From: Pirellulales bacterium
Lineage (GTDB): Bacteria > Planctomycetota > Planctomycetia > Pirellulales > JADZDJ01
NCBI GenBank assembly: GCA_035656635.1
Contig: DASRSD010000024.1
Location: 1-47,117, forward strand
Length of the DNA stretch: 47,117 bases
Reading direction: 5' to 3'
Part shown: positions 39,046-47,117 of the stretch, in pieces
How positions within the stretch are numbered: the stretch's first letter is position 1
How the letters are laid out: the number at the start of each line of letters is the position of its first letter
The notes under the pieces: model-generated
What the model was told of the DNA's origin: nothing
The model's database searches: none
Seen by the model: the letters and a program-made list of their open reading frames with translations, nothing else
Made by a program: the position numbers and the translations under genes

Positions 39046-40434
39046 TCAATCGCCGTCCTGTAGTTGGTTGTTGGTCCCACGATCGCGCAAAATAGGCTTC
39101 ACTCGCGTGCCGTCTTTCAACCCGCTTTCAGGAGCCAGGACAACCAATTCGCCGGGCTGCAGGCCATGGGTGATTTCCGCCATTTCGTCGTTCATTAAAC
39201 CGGTTTCGATCGGTTGCAGTCGGGCGTGACCCTCGCGAATGGCAAACACTAACCACTTACCGTCACCACCGCGAAAAAGTGCAGAGCGAGGCACCGTCAG
39301 CGCATTGTCATTTTGTGCAGTAAATACCCGAACTCGAACGCGATAGTCGATTCCCAAATAGCGGTCTTTTCGCAAGCGCGCCAAATCGTCCGGATTGAAC
39401 GCCATGATCACTTTCACACGTTGTTGTTCGACTCCAAGGGAACTAACTTTGGTAAAACCTGCGGGATAAATTCGCTTTACCAGGCCACGCGCCGATGTGG
39501 CGCCAATGGCTGGACCGGTGACTTCTACTGGGTCCCCTTCTTTCACGTTGACAACGTCTTGACTAAGAATATCGGCTTCTAATTCTAAATTTTCCAACCG
39601 GCCAATTTTCAAGAGGACGGTGCCGGCAGCGACTTGACGTTCATCGCTAATGTCGCGTTCCAACACCACGCCATCGACTGGAGAACGGAGTTCACCGCGG
39701 TTACGATCCCGGTCCATTTCCTTCAACCGCACATTAGCTTCCTCGAGCTGCATTTTTAGCACGTCATGGGTAAGTCCTTTGCGGTCGATATATTGTCGCA
39801 CGCCTGTGGGCAGCAGTGCGGTGGCCGCTTGCAAGGCCTCAATAGCACGTTCAACCAGCAAATCTTGCTGATATTCGACGCCGGCCTGCACTTGCTGCAA
39901 TTGGACCTGCTCGTACTCGTCCTGTGTGGCAGTCTTGGTTTGGTACATTTTGCGGACTCGATCAGTATTATTATTGGCGTAATCGAGTTTTGCCCGGCCG
40001 GATTCCACTTGGGCCTTGGCAGCTTCCACGGTGCGGTCGATCGAGTCAACGTAACTAAGCGATTGCTTTAATCCGGTAGTTTCCACGCTGACATCGTCTT
40101 TTTCACGTATCGAAGCTTTCAGACGCTCGACGGCAGCAGTCGCCGCCTCGACCGCCAAATCTAAATCAGAAGTGATAATGTGGGCCACGATCTGGCCTTG
40201 ATGCACTGGCGTTCCTTCGACCAAATCGATAGCGGAAATGCGACCGTCCTGCGGCATCGTAATATTGTAAGTTTGCGGCAACCGGGTTTTACCCCGCTCC
40301 TCGACAAACTCCTGAATCTTGCCGCGGACCACGGCCGCGACTTCCACCGGCAATCCTCCATTGAGCGCGCTGGCAACGATTGCCACCAGTATGATGGCAA
40401 CCGCGGCGAGGGCAGCAATCATCCAAGTACGCAT
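39046..40434 (-). CDS. HlyD/MFP-type periplasmic adaptor of an ABC exporter
   Basis: A 462-aa adaptor protein with an N-terminal membrane anchor (about residues 5-24), a barrel-sandwich/lipoyl start (IQEFVEERGKTRLPQTYNIT; GRISAIDLVEGTPV), a long helical hairpin (about 100-230, with coiled-coil heptads) and the second lipoyl half GELRSPVDGVVLERDISDER followed by beta-barrel and membrane-proximal parts. It would bridge the inner-membrane ABC complex to an outer factor. It is the last gene of the leftward operon (ATPase 42913, permease 40535, this), 100 bases downstream of the permease. Arrangement and sizes match DevB in DevBCA exporters. Substrate unknown. Confidence 0.88.
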   Translation of the reverse strand: MRTWMIAALAAVAIILVAIVASALNGGLPVEVAAVVRGKIQEFVEERGKTRLPQTYNITMPQDGRISAIDLVEGTPVHQGQIVAHIITSDLDLAVEAATAAVERLKASIREKDDVSVETTGLKQSLSYVDSIDRTVEAAKAQVESGRAKLDYANNNTDRVRKMYQTKTATQDEYEQVQLQQVQAGVEYQQDLLVERAIEALQAATALLPTGVRQYIDRKGLTHDVLKMQLEEANVRLKEMDRDRNRGELRSPVDGVVLERDISDERQVAAGTVLLKIGRLENLELEADILSQDVVNVKEGDPVEVTGPAIGATSARGLVKRIYPAGFTKVSSLGVEQQRVKVIMAFNPDDLARLRKDRYLGIDYRVRVRVFTAQNDNALTVPRSALFRGGDGKWLVFAIREGHARLQPIETGLMNDEMAEITHGLQPGELVVLAPESGLKDGTRVKPILRDRGTNNQLQDGD

Positions 40435-40534
40435 AGGCGGGTTCAGGACTCAGGACTTTGTACGACTCTTGAAATTGTACGTTATTCGAATACCGGACAA
40501 ATGCCGCCAAATGTCAATTTCTGCGGTTGGCAGA

Positions 40535-42916
40535 TCACTCCTTCACATTTAAGGCCTCGCGCCAATCCATGCGGTTAATTGCTGCCTGGACGAAAAAATG
40601 TGCGGCCAAGCAAAAGACAATTGCTAAGCCAATCACCAACAACCACACTGCCGGCCGCGTGACCAACGGAAAGCGAAACATTTCGGTATCGAACCGCACC
40701 TTCGTTAGCCACAACGTTAAAGCATATCCTGTAGGCAAGCCCAACAGTGTGCCGAGTAAGTTCACCAACATGCTTTCGCGCAAGAAATAGCCACCGATTT
40801 GAAAGCTGGTATAACCTACGACCCGCAGGGTCGCCACTTCTCGTCGTCGCTCTGCCAAACCAATCAGCGATGTGTTAAGCAGACTGCAGAAAAAAATAAT
40901 GCCCGCAAACAGCGACAGCAGCACGATGAAAATCATCTGAGTTTTCAGAGCGGTTTCCACCAAATTGTGAATGGCGTCTGCTTTAGCCGAATAATTCTGC
41001 AATGCCGGCAATTCTTTGATCTCCTTCAGCATTTCGCTTAATTTGGTTGCGCGCGGATCGGTCTGAATTTCAACGCCCGTAAGGGCCAATTCTTCGCCGA
41101 TCAGCCGACTCAGATACTCGATGTTGGCATATACTGCCAGACCCACGTAACTGTCGGAAATGTTCGCGATGGGCACTTCACAAGTTCGCCGTAAGCCTTT
41201 GATGGGTTGCATCAGCACGGTGTCGCCGCGGGTGACTTGTAATAAATCGGCAAGTTTGCGACTCATGGTCAATCCAACAGGCTCGATGGTCACGATGCGG
41301 CCTGCTTGATCGTGCGGAACAAGCAGCCGCCCTGCCGAGACTAAGCCTGTGACATTCCCTTTATGACGATTCGAACCATGAAAAAATTCGCATGCTACGT
41401 CCAAAGTGGGTTCGGCATAATCAACGCCCGACAAATTTCGAACTTCCTGTAGTGCATCCCAGCCATGTTCGTCCTTGAAGCCCAAATCGACATCACTGTG
41501 CATTACTTTTTCGAATTGGAAATCGATGATGTATTCGATGCCGAATCGAAGCATGAAACCGGTAGTTAAAATCGCTGCTCCCATACAGGCCGCGAAAATT
41601 CCCACAGCCGTGCGTGCTTTGTGTCGAATGACATTCCGCAGCACCATTCGCCAACCGAAACTTAGCCGCTGCCAAAAGTGAGTGAATTGCTCCAGCCAAA
41701 TGCGCCCACCGGCGACCGGCGGCTTGGGACGCATGGCTTCCGCCGGACTCAGCCTCAAAGCTCCGCGAGTTCCCTGCCATGAACCGACGAGTGAACATCC
41801 CAGGCTGATGGCCAAGCCGGTCATATACAAGTCGGGATATACCACATTCTGCAGATGCGGAAATTCGAAAAAATTGCGCAGCACCGACGTGACAAACGTC
41901 GCCATGCCATAACCAAGCGGCAATCCTAGCACGCCGCCGCACAAGCCAACCGCGCCGCCAAACTTTAAAAAGTGCCAAAATATCTGTGAGTTGGAATAGC
42001 CTAAGGCTTTCAGTGTGCCCACTACGTTTCGTTGCTGGTCGATTAAGCGAACCATGAGCATGTTCAAAACTAGTGCGGCCACGGCAAGAAAAATTGCCGG
42101 CATAAATTGGGCGAACACTCCCAGCCCGCGAATTTCGTCGCTCAAAAACCGATTTGAAGGTTGATCTTTGCGGGCTGTGGTGGAAAAGACACCATAATCG
42201 TTTAACAAATACTCCGCGCGGCGCAAGATTTCGTCGGATCGATCGCGCCACTCTGCGTCCAGCACGCCAACTACTTGATTGGCCGCTCCGTCCATGTCGA
42301 ATACTTCTTCCGCATAGGTTTGCTTCACATAAAACACGCCAAAATGTTCCCGGTCGGGGGCCAAGCTGCCAGGATTCATCAAGTACACAAATTCGCTGGA
42401 AATCGCTGTGCCGGCAATGAATAACTGTTCGCGGCGATTGTTCAGCAAAAGATGAATCCATTGGCCTGGATGTAAGCCGTGGAGCCGGGCAAACGTGTCG
42501 TTAATAATCACTTCATTCCGATGCTGTTCGGTGAAATAGCTGCCGCGAGTGAGAACAATGTCGTTGATGATCGACTGCTGCACGTCAGGCAATGACAGCA
42601 CCAACGCGTTGATTGGCTCGACAACATTTGGCAAGTCTACCGTGGCATAGGACTGGATGCGGGGACGAATTTCGCTGACGCCGGGCAACTGTGCGAGCAT
42701 ATCGAGTTCAGCCAGCGGCACTTTTTTCAGGTCGATCCAAAAATCAGCCATCCGGCACTGTTGGTAGTATTCTTGCTTGGCTTGATCTAAATTGTTGCAG
42801 GCCGATCGCATGTAAATAAAACACATAACGCCTACAGCAATCAGACTAGTAATGGCCAAGAGCAAGCCCCGAGAAACCACCAGTTCGCGCAGAACTTTGC
42901 GATTGAGAACTTTCAC
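40535..42916 (-). CDS. FtsX/MacB-like ABC transporter permease
   Basis: A 793-aa permease with two FtsX-type membrane units. N-terminal membrane helix (LVVSRGLLLAITSLIAVGVM, about residues 11-32), a large periplasmic domain (to about 260), then three helices with the conserved AAVLVLNMLMVRLIDQQRNVV and ALGYSNSQI motif, a second long periplasmic domain and a second set of three helices near the C-terminus (LLSLFAGIIFFCSLLNTSLI, LRVVGYTSFQI). This two-unit layout belongs to DevC/MacB-type mechanotransmission exporters. The start overlaps the ATPase stop by four bases (ATGA). The partner outer-membrane channel is not in this window. Confidence 0.9.
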   Translation of the reverse strand: MKVLNRKVLRELVVSRGLLLAITSLIAVGVMCFIYMRSACNNLDQAKQEYYQQCRMADFWIDLKKVPLAELDMLAQLPGVSEIRPRIQSYATVDLPNVVEPINALVLSLPDVQQSIINDIVLTRGSYFTEQHRNEVIINDTFARLHGLHPGQWIHLLLNNRREQLFIAGTAISSEFVYLMNPGSLAPDREHFGVFYVKQTYAEEVFDMDGAANQVVGVLDAEWRDRSDEILRRAEYLLNDYGVFSTTARKDQPSNRFLSDEIRGLGVFAQFMPAIFLAVAALVLNMLMVRLIDQQRNVVGTLKALGYSNSQIFWHFLKFGGAVGLCGGVLGLPLGYGMATFVTSVLRNFFEFPHLQNVVYPDLYMTGLAISLGCSLVGSWQGTRGALRLSPAEAMRPKPPVAGGRIWLEQFTHFWQRLSFGWRMVLRNVIRHKARTAVGIFAACMGAAILTTGFMLRFGIEYIIDFQFEKVMHSDVDLGFKDEHGWDALQEVRNLSGVDYAEPTLDVACEFFHGSNRHKGNVTGLVSAGRLLVPHDQAGRIVTIEPVGLTMSRKLADLLQVTRGDTVLMQPIKGLRRTCEVPIANISDSYVGLAVYANIEYLSRLIGEELALTGVEIQTDPRATKLSEMLKEIKELPALQNYSAKADAIHNLVETALKTQMIFIVLLSLFAGIIFFCSLLNTSLIGLAERRREVATLRVVGYTSFQIGGYFLRESMLVNLLGTLLGLPTGYALTLWLTKVRFDTEMFRFPLVTRPAVWLLVIGLAIVFCLAAHFFVQAAINRMDWREALNVKE

Positions 42917-43659
42917 CAGACGATTTCCTCCGGCGGTTTGGGCATCGGGTTGTCGTGAATTTCGACGATTTGTCCGCTGCGCAACCGAACCACACGATTG
43001 GCTGTATCAGCCAATGCGCCGTTATGGGTGATGATCATAATGGTTTTGCCCAGGCGGTTTTTCAAATCGACCAACAGCCTCAGGACATTTTTCCCGGTTT
43101 CAAAATCAAGTGCTCCGGTGGGTTCGTCGCACAACAATAATCCTGGGTTTTTTGCCAAGGCACGGGCAATAGCCACACGCTGCTGCTCGCCGCCCGACAT
43201 TTGCGCTGGAAAATGATCGGCCCGATCGGTTAGTCCGACCAGTTCCAGCACCTCGTCGACATCCATCGGTCGAGTACTAATTTCTGTGCTTATCAACACA
43301 TTTTCGCGTGCAGTAAGATTGGGCACCAAATTGTAAAACTGAAAGACAAAGCCAATTGTTTCGCGGCGGTATCTTGTCAGTTCGCGTGGCGTAGCACCGG
43401 AAATGTCGCGCTCTTGATACCACACTTGGCCGACCGTGGGTGTATCGAGCCCACCGATCAGATTCAAAAGTGTAGTTTTTCCCGATCCGCTTGGCCCCAC
43501 CAGCACCAGCAACTCTCCGCTAAAGATTTGCAAATCAATGTGCTTAAGCACTTCGACCGAGACTTCGCCCATCCGATAAGTTTTGCCAATGTTATCCAAA
43601 TGCAGCAACACTTGCTGAGGGGGCACTAACGTCGGGGCAAGCGAAGCGAATGAATTCAT
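42913..43659 (-). CDS. ABC transporter ATP-binding protein (MacB/LolD/DevA type)
   Basis: A 248-aa ATPase that powers the FtsX-type permease downstream. Walker A GPSGSGKT at residues 55-62, Q-loop FVFQFYNLVPNLTA, signature MSGGEQQRVA at 154-163, Walker B LLLCDEPTGALD at 174-185, and H-loop IITHNG. The sequence GLDTPTVGQVWYQERDISG is typical of the MacB/LolD subgroup. ATG 43659 is used; GTG 43710 is an alternative that adds 17 residues with no family support. The stop overlaps the permease start by ATGA, giving coupled translation. Substrate cannot be inferred; related exporters move lipids, peptides or glycolipids. Confidence 0.93.
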   Translation of the reverse strand: MNSFASLAPTLVPPQQVLLHLDNIGKTYRMGEVSVEVLKHIDLQIFSGELLVLVGPSGSGKTTLLNLIGGLDTPTVGQVWYQERDISGATPRELTRYRRETIGFVFQFYNLVPNLTARENVLISTEISTRPMDVDEVLELVGLTDRADHFPAQMSGGEQQRVAIARALAKNPGLLLCDEPTGALDFETGKNVLRLLVDLKNRLGKTIMIITHNGALADTANRVVRLRSGQIVEIHDNPMPKPPEEIVW

Positions 43660-43858
43660 GGAAGGCTGCCCCTGATATTTCAACCTGGAAAAAATTGCGT
43701 ATTGATGCACTTTCCTTCAATTTTACCTAGAATTTGTCTTTGCCGAAGCACTTCCTTAGGCCGCCAAAACGCAGCGAGAAATTATGTGCGCAAAAGAGAC
43801 AGCCCGTCGGTTAAGAAGTTGGCGGGGCTGGATAAAAGCCAAGAAAACCGCGTGCGGC

Positions 43859-46579
43859 TTAGCGAATAGGGATAACGCCGGAGTCCGCAGATGCTGCAAT
43901 CGGCTCGCCGGTAACAACCGGAGCCAACACCGGGGCCGTGGCCAACGCTTCTGGCAATGTCACTTCTCGAGCGGTTTGATTGGTGGCCAAGTAGCGACGG
44001 ACATAATCCACCGTTTCGTCGACGGTGTCAGCTTGCAGCAGTAGCAAGTCGCCGGGCTGCAACACGGATAAAGCTGCTTCAATCGCTTTTATGGCCCCGA
44101 AGACTTCTTCAATGTGCTCGACTCTTTGGGCGCGAGACAGACCTTCGCGGAAACGGGTCATGATCTCGCCGGGAGTGCGGCCGCGCACATAATGATCTTC
44201 ATACAAAATCACACGATCGAATGCCTCGCCGAGCAATTCGCCTTGGCGAACCATGTCGACGTCACGCCGATCGCCCGCAGCAGTATATACGGCAATTCGA
44301 TTCTGGTGCGGAAAAACTTTTAGCACATCGAGGATGGCCATCAGCGATGATGGATTGTGGCCATAGTCCACCACAACTGCCGCGCCGTTAACTTCCAACA
44401 GATTGAACCGACCAGGTACGTACTCCAAACCAGCGGCAAACGTTTCCAACCCGGCACGTATAATCTCGCGGGTAAATCCTAAGCTCCAGGCAGCACCAAC
44501 CGCCGCCAACGTATTTTCCACTTGGAAGCCGGCGCGACCACCGTGCGTGAGCGGCACTCGATCAATGGGCATTAGTGGTATTTCATGGTTGCCTTCCGTC
44601 AAGACGATGATTCCATCGTGCACTGAAACGGCACGGCCACCAGCGGCACAATGCTGCAACAGGACAGGATGCTGAGGATCAATCGCAAAAAATAGCACAC
44701 TGCCAGGACAGGATTTTGCCATTTCTGCTGTCAGCGGATCGGCCGCATTGAGTACTGCAGTCCCACCTTTGGAAACTGCTTCCACTGGAACCCGTTTGAC
44801 GCGGGCCAGTTTATCGAGTGTTTCGATGTCGTTCAGTCCGAGATGATCTCCCTCTCCGATGTTCGTGACTACTGCGACGTCGCAGCGATCGAACGCCAAG
44901 CCGGCACGGAGGATACCACCACGAGCGGTCTCTAGCACTACGGCATCGACACCGGGATTCATCAACAACTTCTGTGCGCTTTGCGGGCCACTACAGTCGC
45001 CCGTTTCCAATCGACGATCGTCTAGGAAAATGCCTTCGGTGCACGTCATGCCCACCTTGCGACCGGTTTGTCGCACAATGTGAGCTATAAACCGCGTCGT
45101 CGTTGTCTTGCCATTCACCCCGGTAACCGCGACCACCGGAATGCGACCGTTGTGTCCCTCGGGGAACATTGTAGAAATGATGGTTTCGCCGACGGACTGT
45201 GGTTGGCCTTTGGACGGCTGCAAGTGCATACGCAAACCCGGAGCGGCATTAACTTCGACAATCACGCCGCTTTGTTGTTCCAAGGGACGGCCAATGTTTT
45301 CACAAACCACGTCGACGCCGGCCACATCAAGCCCAACCATGCGGGCTGCTTCAATGGCGCGGGCGGCAATTTCGGGGTGAACAAAATCGGTGACATCAGC
45401 CGCTGTGCCGCCGGTGCTCAAATTCGCATTGCGGCGGATCAGCACTTGTTGTCCAGCGGCCGGAATGGAATCGAGCGTGTAGCCTTGTTCGGCAAGCACT
45501 TGCAGGGATACAGCATCTAAGGGAATTTTACTCAGGCACGTAGCGTGATCTTCACCGCGGCGCGGATCGCTGTTGACTTCATCGACCAAGGCTTGAATAG
45601 TGTGCTGGCCGTCGCCGGTCACCTGAGCGGGCTGTCGTTGAGCCGCAGCAACCAATTTGTCTCCGACAATTAACAGCCGGAAATCGCCTCCAGTGGCATG
45701 CTTTTCAACGATAATGTTTCGGCTTTCTTCTCGAGCGGCAGCATACGCAGCGGTCACTTGCTCTTGAGTCCGCAAATTCGTGGCGACGCCACGGCCTTGA
45801 TTTCCATAGCGCGGCTTCACGACGACGGGCAGGCCAATTTCAGCAGCGGCTTCCCAAGCATCGGCTGCATTTTCGACAGGTCGGCCTTCTGGCACCGGCA
45901 CTGCGATGGAATGGAGGAGTGATCGCGTCAACTCTTTATCTTGAGCAATGGTCTCGGCCATGGCCGTCGTGCGATCGGTTTCTGATGCTAAAATGCGCCG
46001 TTGTTTGGAGCCCCAACCGAGTTGAACTAAGCTGCCATCATTGAGCCGCCGCACGGGAATGCCACGCTGAAGAGCAGCATTCACAATTGCATCTGTGCTT
46101 GGGCCTAGGCGTGTGTTCTCGTACAACGAACGAAGCCGCTTGATGGTGCTGTCGACATCAAACTGCTGGTCGTCCACAGCCGCCAGACACAATTCGCGGC
46201 CGGCCTCCAAAGCAGCTCGGCACAGCGTTTCTTCTTGATACTCAATGGCAACTTTATATACACCGTCTTCATTCGACTCCCGAGTGCGGCCGAATCCGCA
46301 ATCACTGCCGGCCAGAGTTTGCAATTCCAACACCACATGTTCCAAGATATGCGCTAAATATGTGCCGCGGCGCAGCCGTTCGAAGAAGCCCCCGCGCTCA
46401 CCAACACTGCATCGATGTTCGATCAAGGACGGCAAAAATGCTTTTAGCCGTTCATTAAAACCAGACAATTCGTCAGAGGCGCAGTCTTTTAGCGCGCCTA
46501 GGTCAACCCATGCTTCCAAAACAGGGAAGTTCGCCCATATATTCGGTCCACGCAACGTCTGCACTTTCCGAATTTGCAT
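43859..46579 (-). CDS. cphA: Cyanophycin synthetase
   Basis: Builds the storage polymer multi-L-arginyl-poly-L-aspartate (cyanophycin) by adding Asp to the backbone and Arg to the side chain with ATP; 906 aa, full family length. Order: N-terminal domain to about residue 160, ATP-grasp domain (about 200-470, with VVVKPRYGNQGRGVATNL and VIVEVNAAPGLRMHLQPSKG), then a Mur-ligase-type domain (VAVTGVNGKTTTTRFIAHI near 485-503; FDRCDVAVVTNIGEGDHLG). The Pro/Ala-rich tail (about 870-906) is short. No cyanophycinase lies downstream; 148 bases separate it from the ABC operon. The polymer stores nitrogen and would be used when growth is limited. Confidence 0.95.
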   Translation of the reverse strand: MQIRKVQTLRGPNIWANFPVLEAWVDLGALKDCASDELSGFNERLKAFLPSLIEHRCSVGERGGFFERLRRGTYLAHILEHVVLELQTLAGSDCGFGRTRESNEDGVYKVAIEYQEETLCRAALEAGRELCLAAVDDQQFDVDSTIKRLRSLYENTRLGPSTDAIVNAALQRGIPVRRLNDGSLVQLGWGSKQRRILASETDRTTAMAETIAQDKELTRSLLHSIAVPVPEGRPVENAADAWEAAAEIGLPVVVKPRYGNQGRGVATNLRTQEQVTAAYAAAREESRNIIVEKHATGGDFRLLIVGDKLVAAAQRQPAQVTGDGQHTIQALVDEVNSDPRRGEDHATCLSKIPLDAVSLQVLAEQGYTLDSIPAAGQQVLIRRNANLSTGGTAADVTDFVHPEIAARAIEAARMVGLDVAGVDVVCENIGRPLEQQSGVIVEVNAAPGLRMHLQPSKGQPQSVGETIISTMFPEGHNGRIPVVAVTGVNGKTTTTRFIAHIVRQTGRKVGMTCTEGIFLDDRRLETGDCSGPQSAQKLLMNPGVDAVVLETARGGILRAGLAFDRCDVAVVTNIGEGDHLGLNDIETLDKLARVKRVPVEAVSKGGTAVLNAADPLTAEMAKSCPGSVLFFAIDPQHPVLLQHCAAGGRAVSVHDGIIVLTEGNHEIPLMPIDRVPLTHGGRAGFQVENTLAAVGAAWSLGFTREIIRAGLETFAAGLEYVPGRFNLLEVNGAAVVVDYGHNPSSLMAILDVLKVFPHQNRIAVYTAAGDRRDVDMVRQGELLGEAFDRVILYEDHYVRGRTPGEIMTRFREGLSRAQRVEHIEEVFGAIKAIEAALSVLQPGDLLLLQADTVDETVDYVRRYLATNQTAREVTLPEALATAPVLAPVVTGEPIAASADSGVIPIR

Positions 46580-47117
46580 AAATCATCAATTCATTCTCTG
46601 CACATTTATTGGCAGCTAATAGCCTGGGTGGGTAGAAGCAAACCGCCGTCAGCCCCGGGCAGCATGAACTAACGGTTCTATGAATTATTATTGCTAGAAC
46701 TGTAAACGTGTAATGTATTCAGGCATGCTCAAGCGCGTGTGAGTTGTGAAAATCGGGCGAAGAAATTCGTTTTGAAATTCACGTCCATGCAACCATGCCA
46801 ACTCCATCGCGCTCTCGAATTGGGGGGAGGAATCTCTCCGATTCCTAACAAAGAACGCTAACCGGCAGGTAAATCAATTTGGGAGTCGATCATCGTTGGA
46901 CTATCTCAACTTCAACTTCCTGCAAAAACTTATGCACTACTGAAATGTGTTGTATTTCCTACTGCGCTGCGCCATCATCTTTGCAGCGCGGTTGTTTTTC
47001 CTAAAACTGAGTATATTCGAAGCGTCACATTCTGGCCTCAAAGTACTGTACCTATTATAGTTGGGACAAATGTCGCCCTGTCTTACCTATCTCCCGCCAT
47101 CGCTACCATTAACCATG
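46580..47117. other. Upstream region of cphA, no gene seen
   Basis: 538 bases to the window edge without a credible gene on either strand. It must hold the cphA promoter, but no clear -35/-10 pair was recognized; the stretch is A/T-richer than the chromosomal genes around it. Confidence 0.5.

Overview
The window is made of two parts. Bases 1 to about 29,600 are an integrated, plasmid-like mobile element inserted at a tRNA-Arg gene (29552-29625, minus strand). Bases from about 29,630 to the end are ordinary chromosome. The host looks like a planctomycete of the Pirellulales type. This is inferred from the degenerate histidine-phosphatase family protein, the signal-peptide PQQ-propeller protein, the short CTAGCCACTAG-rich spacers and the mix of conserved hypothetical genes. 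It is not proven by a marker gene. The left end of the element lies outside the window.

Element, left arm (1-5.0 kb): a GHKL-type ATPase fused to an HExxH region, a VapBC-like toxin-antitoxin pair, a DEDDh exonuclease, several small unknown proteins, a membrane protein and an XRE regulator with an inverted-repeat operator. RNA segment (5.0-7.6 kb): a predicted 60-nt sRNA (5069-5128, plus strand) with promoter, UUCG hairpin and terminator. Next to it, on the minus strand, is a predicted 1.4-kb structured RNA (about 7515 to 6105) with its own sigma70-like promoter, more than a dozen hairpins, several GNRA loops and an intrinsic terminator. It is followed at once by a conserved-looking 232-aa protein gene of unknown function (5358-6056). 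This RNA is the best candidate for an undescribed system here.

Replication and partition (7.8-11.0 kb): an RPA-type replication initiator with six iterons, then ParA and a small partner behind a repeat-rich centromere-like region. Cytoskeleton-like module (11.1-18.4 kb): an orphan 525-aa protein on the minus strand, a hairpin-rich spacer, a methyltransferase-like protein that has lost NPPY, a tubulin/FtsZ-superfamily protein (with a frameshift near its 3' end) and a membrane-anchored coiled-coil vWA protein. An intact Dam-type methyltransferase and a run of small accessory genes follow (18.4-21.0 kb), including a tandem DUF6573-like pair.

Transfer and integration (21.0-29.6 kb): a ribbon-helix-helix protein, a MobF (TrwC/TraI) relaxase-helicase, two small membrane proteins and a coupling ATPase without its own membrane anchor, then two HTH (excisionase-like) genes around a phage Gp37/Gp68-family gene and a tyrosine integrase. 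No type IV secretion channel genes are visible, so the element looks mobilizable (IME or integrated plasmid) unless the missing left part carries them.

Chromosome (29.6-47.1 kb): an HHHDD-motif protein, a TIM-barrel epimerase/isomerase, ScpB, a histidine-phosphatase homologue lacking both catalytic histidines, AccD, a PQQ-like propeller protein, a membrane protein, an RlmI-like methyltransferase, an SDR dehydrogenase, a DevBCA/MacB-like ABC exporter operon and cyanophycin synthetase. A palindromic repeat with the arm GCCCGACTG occurs three times in the spacers.
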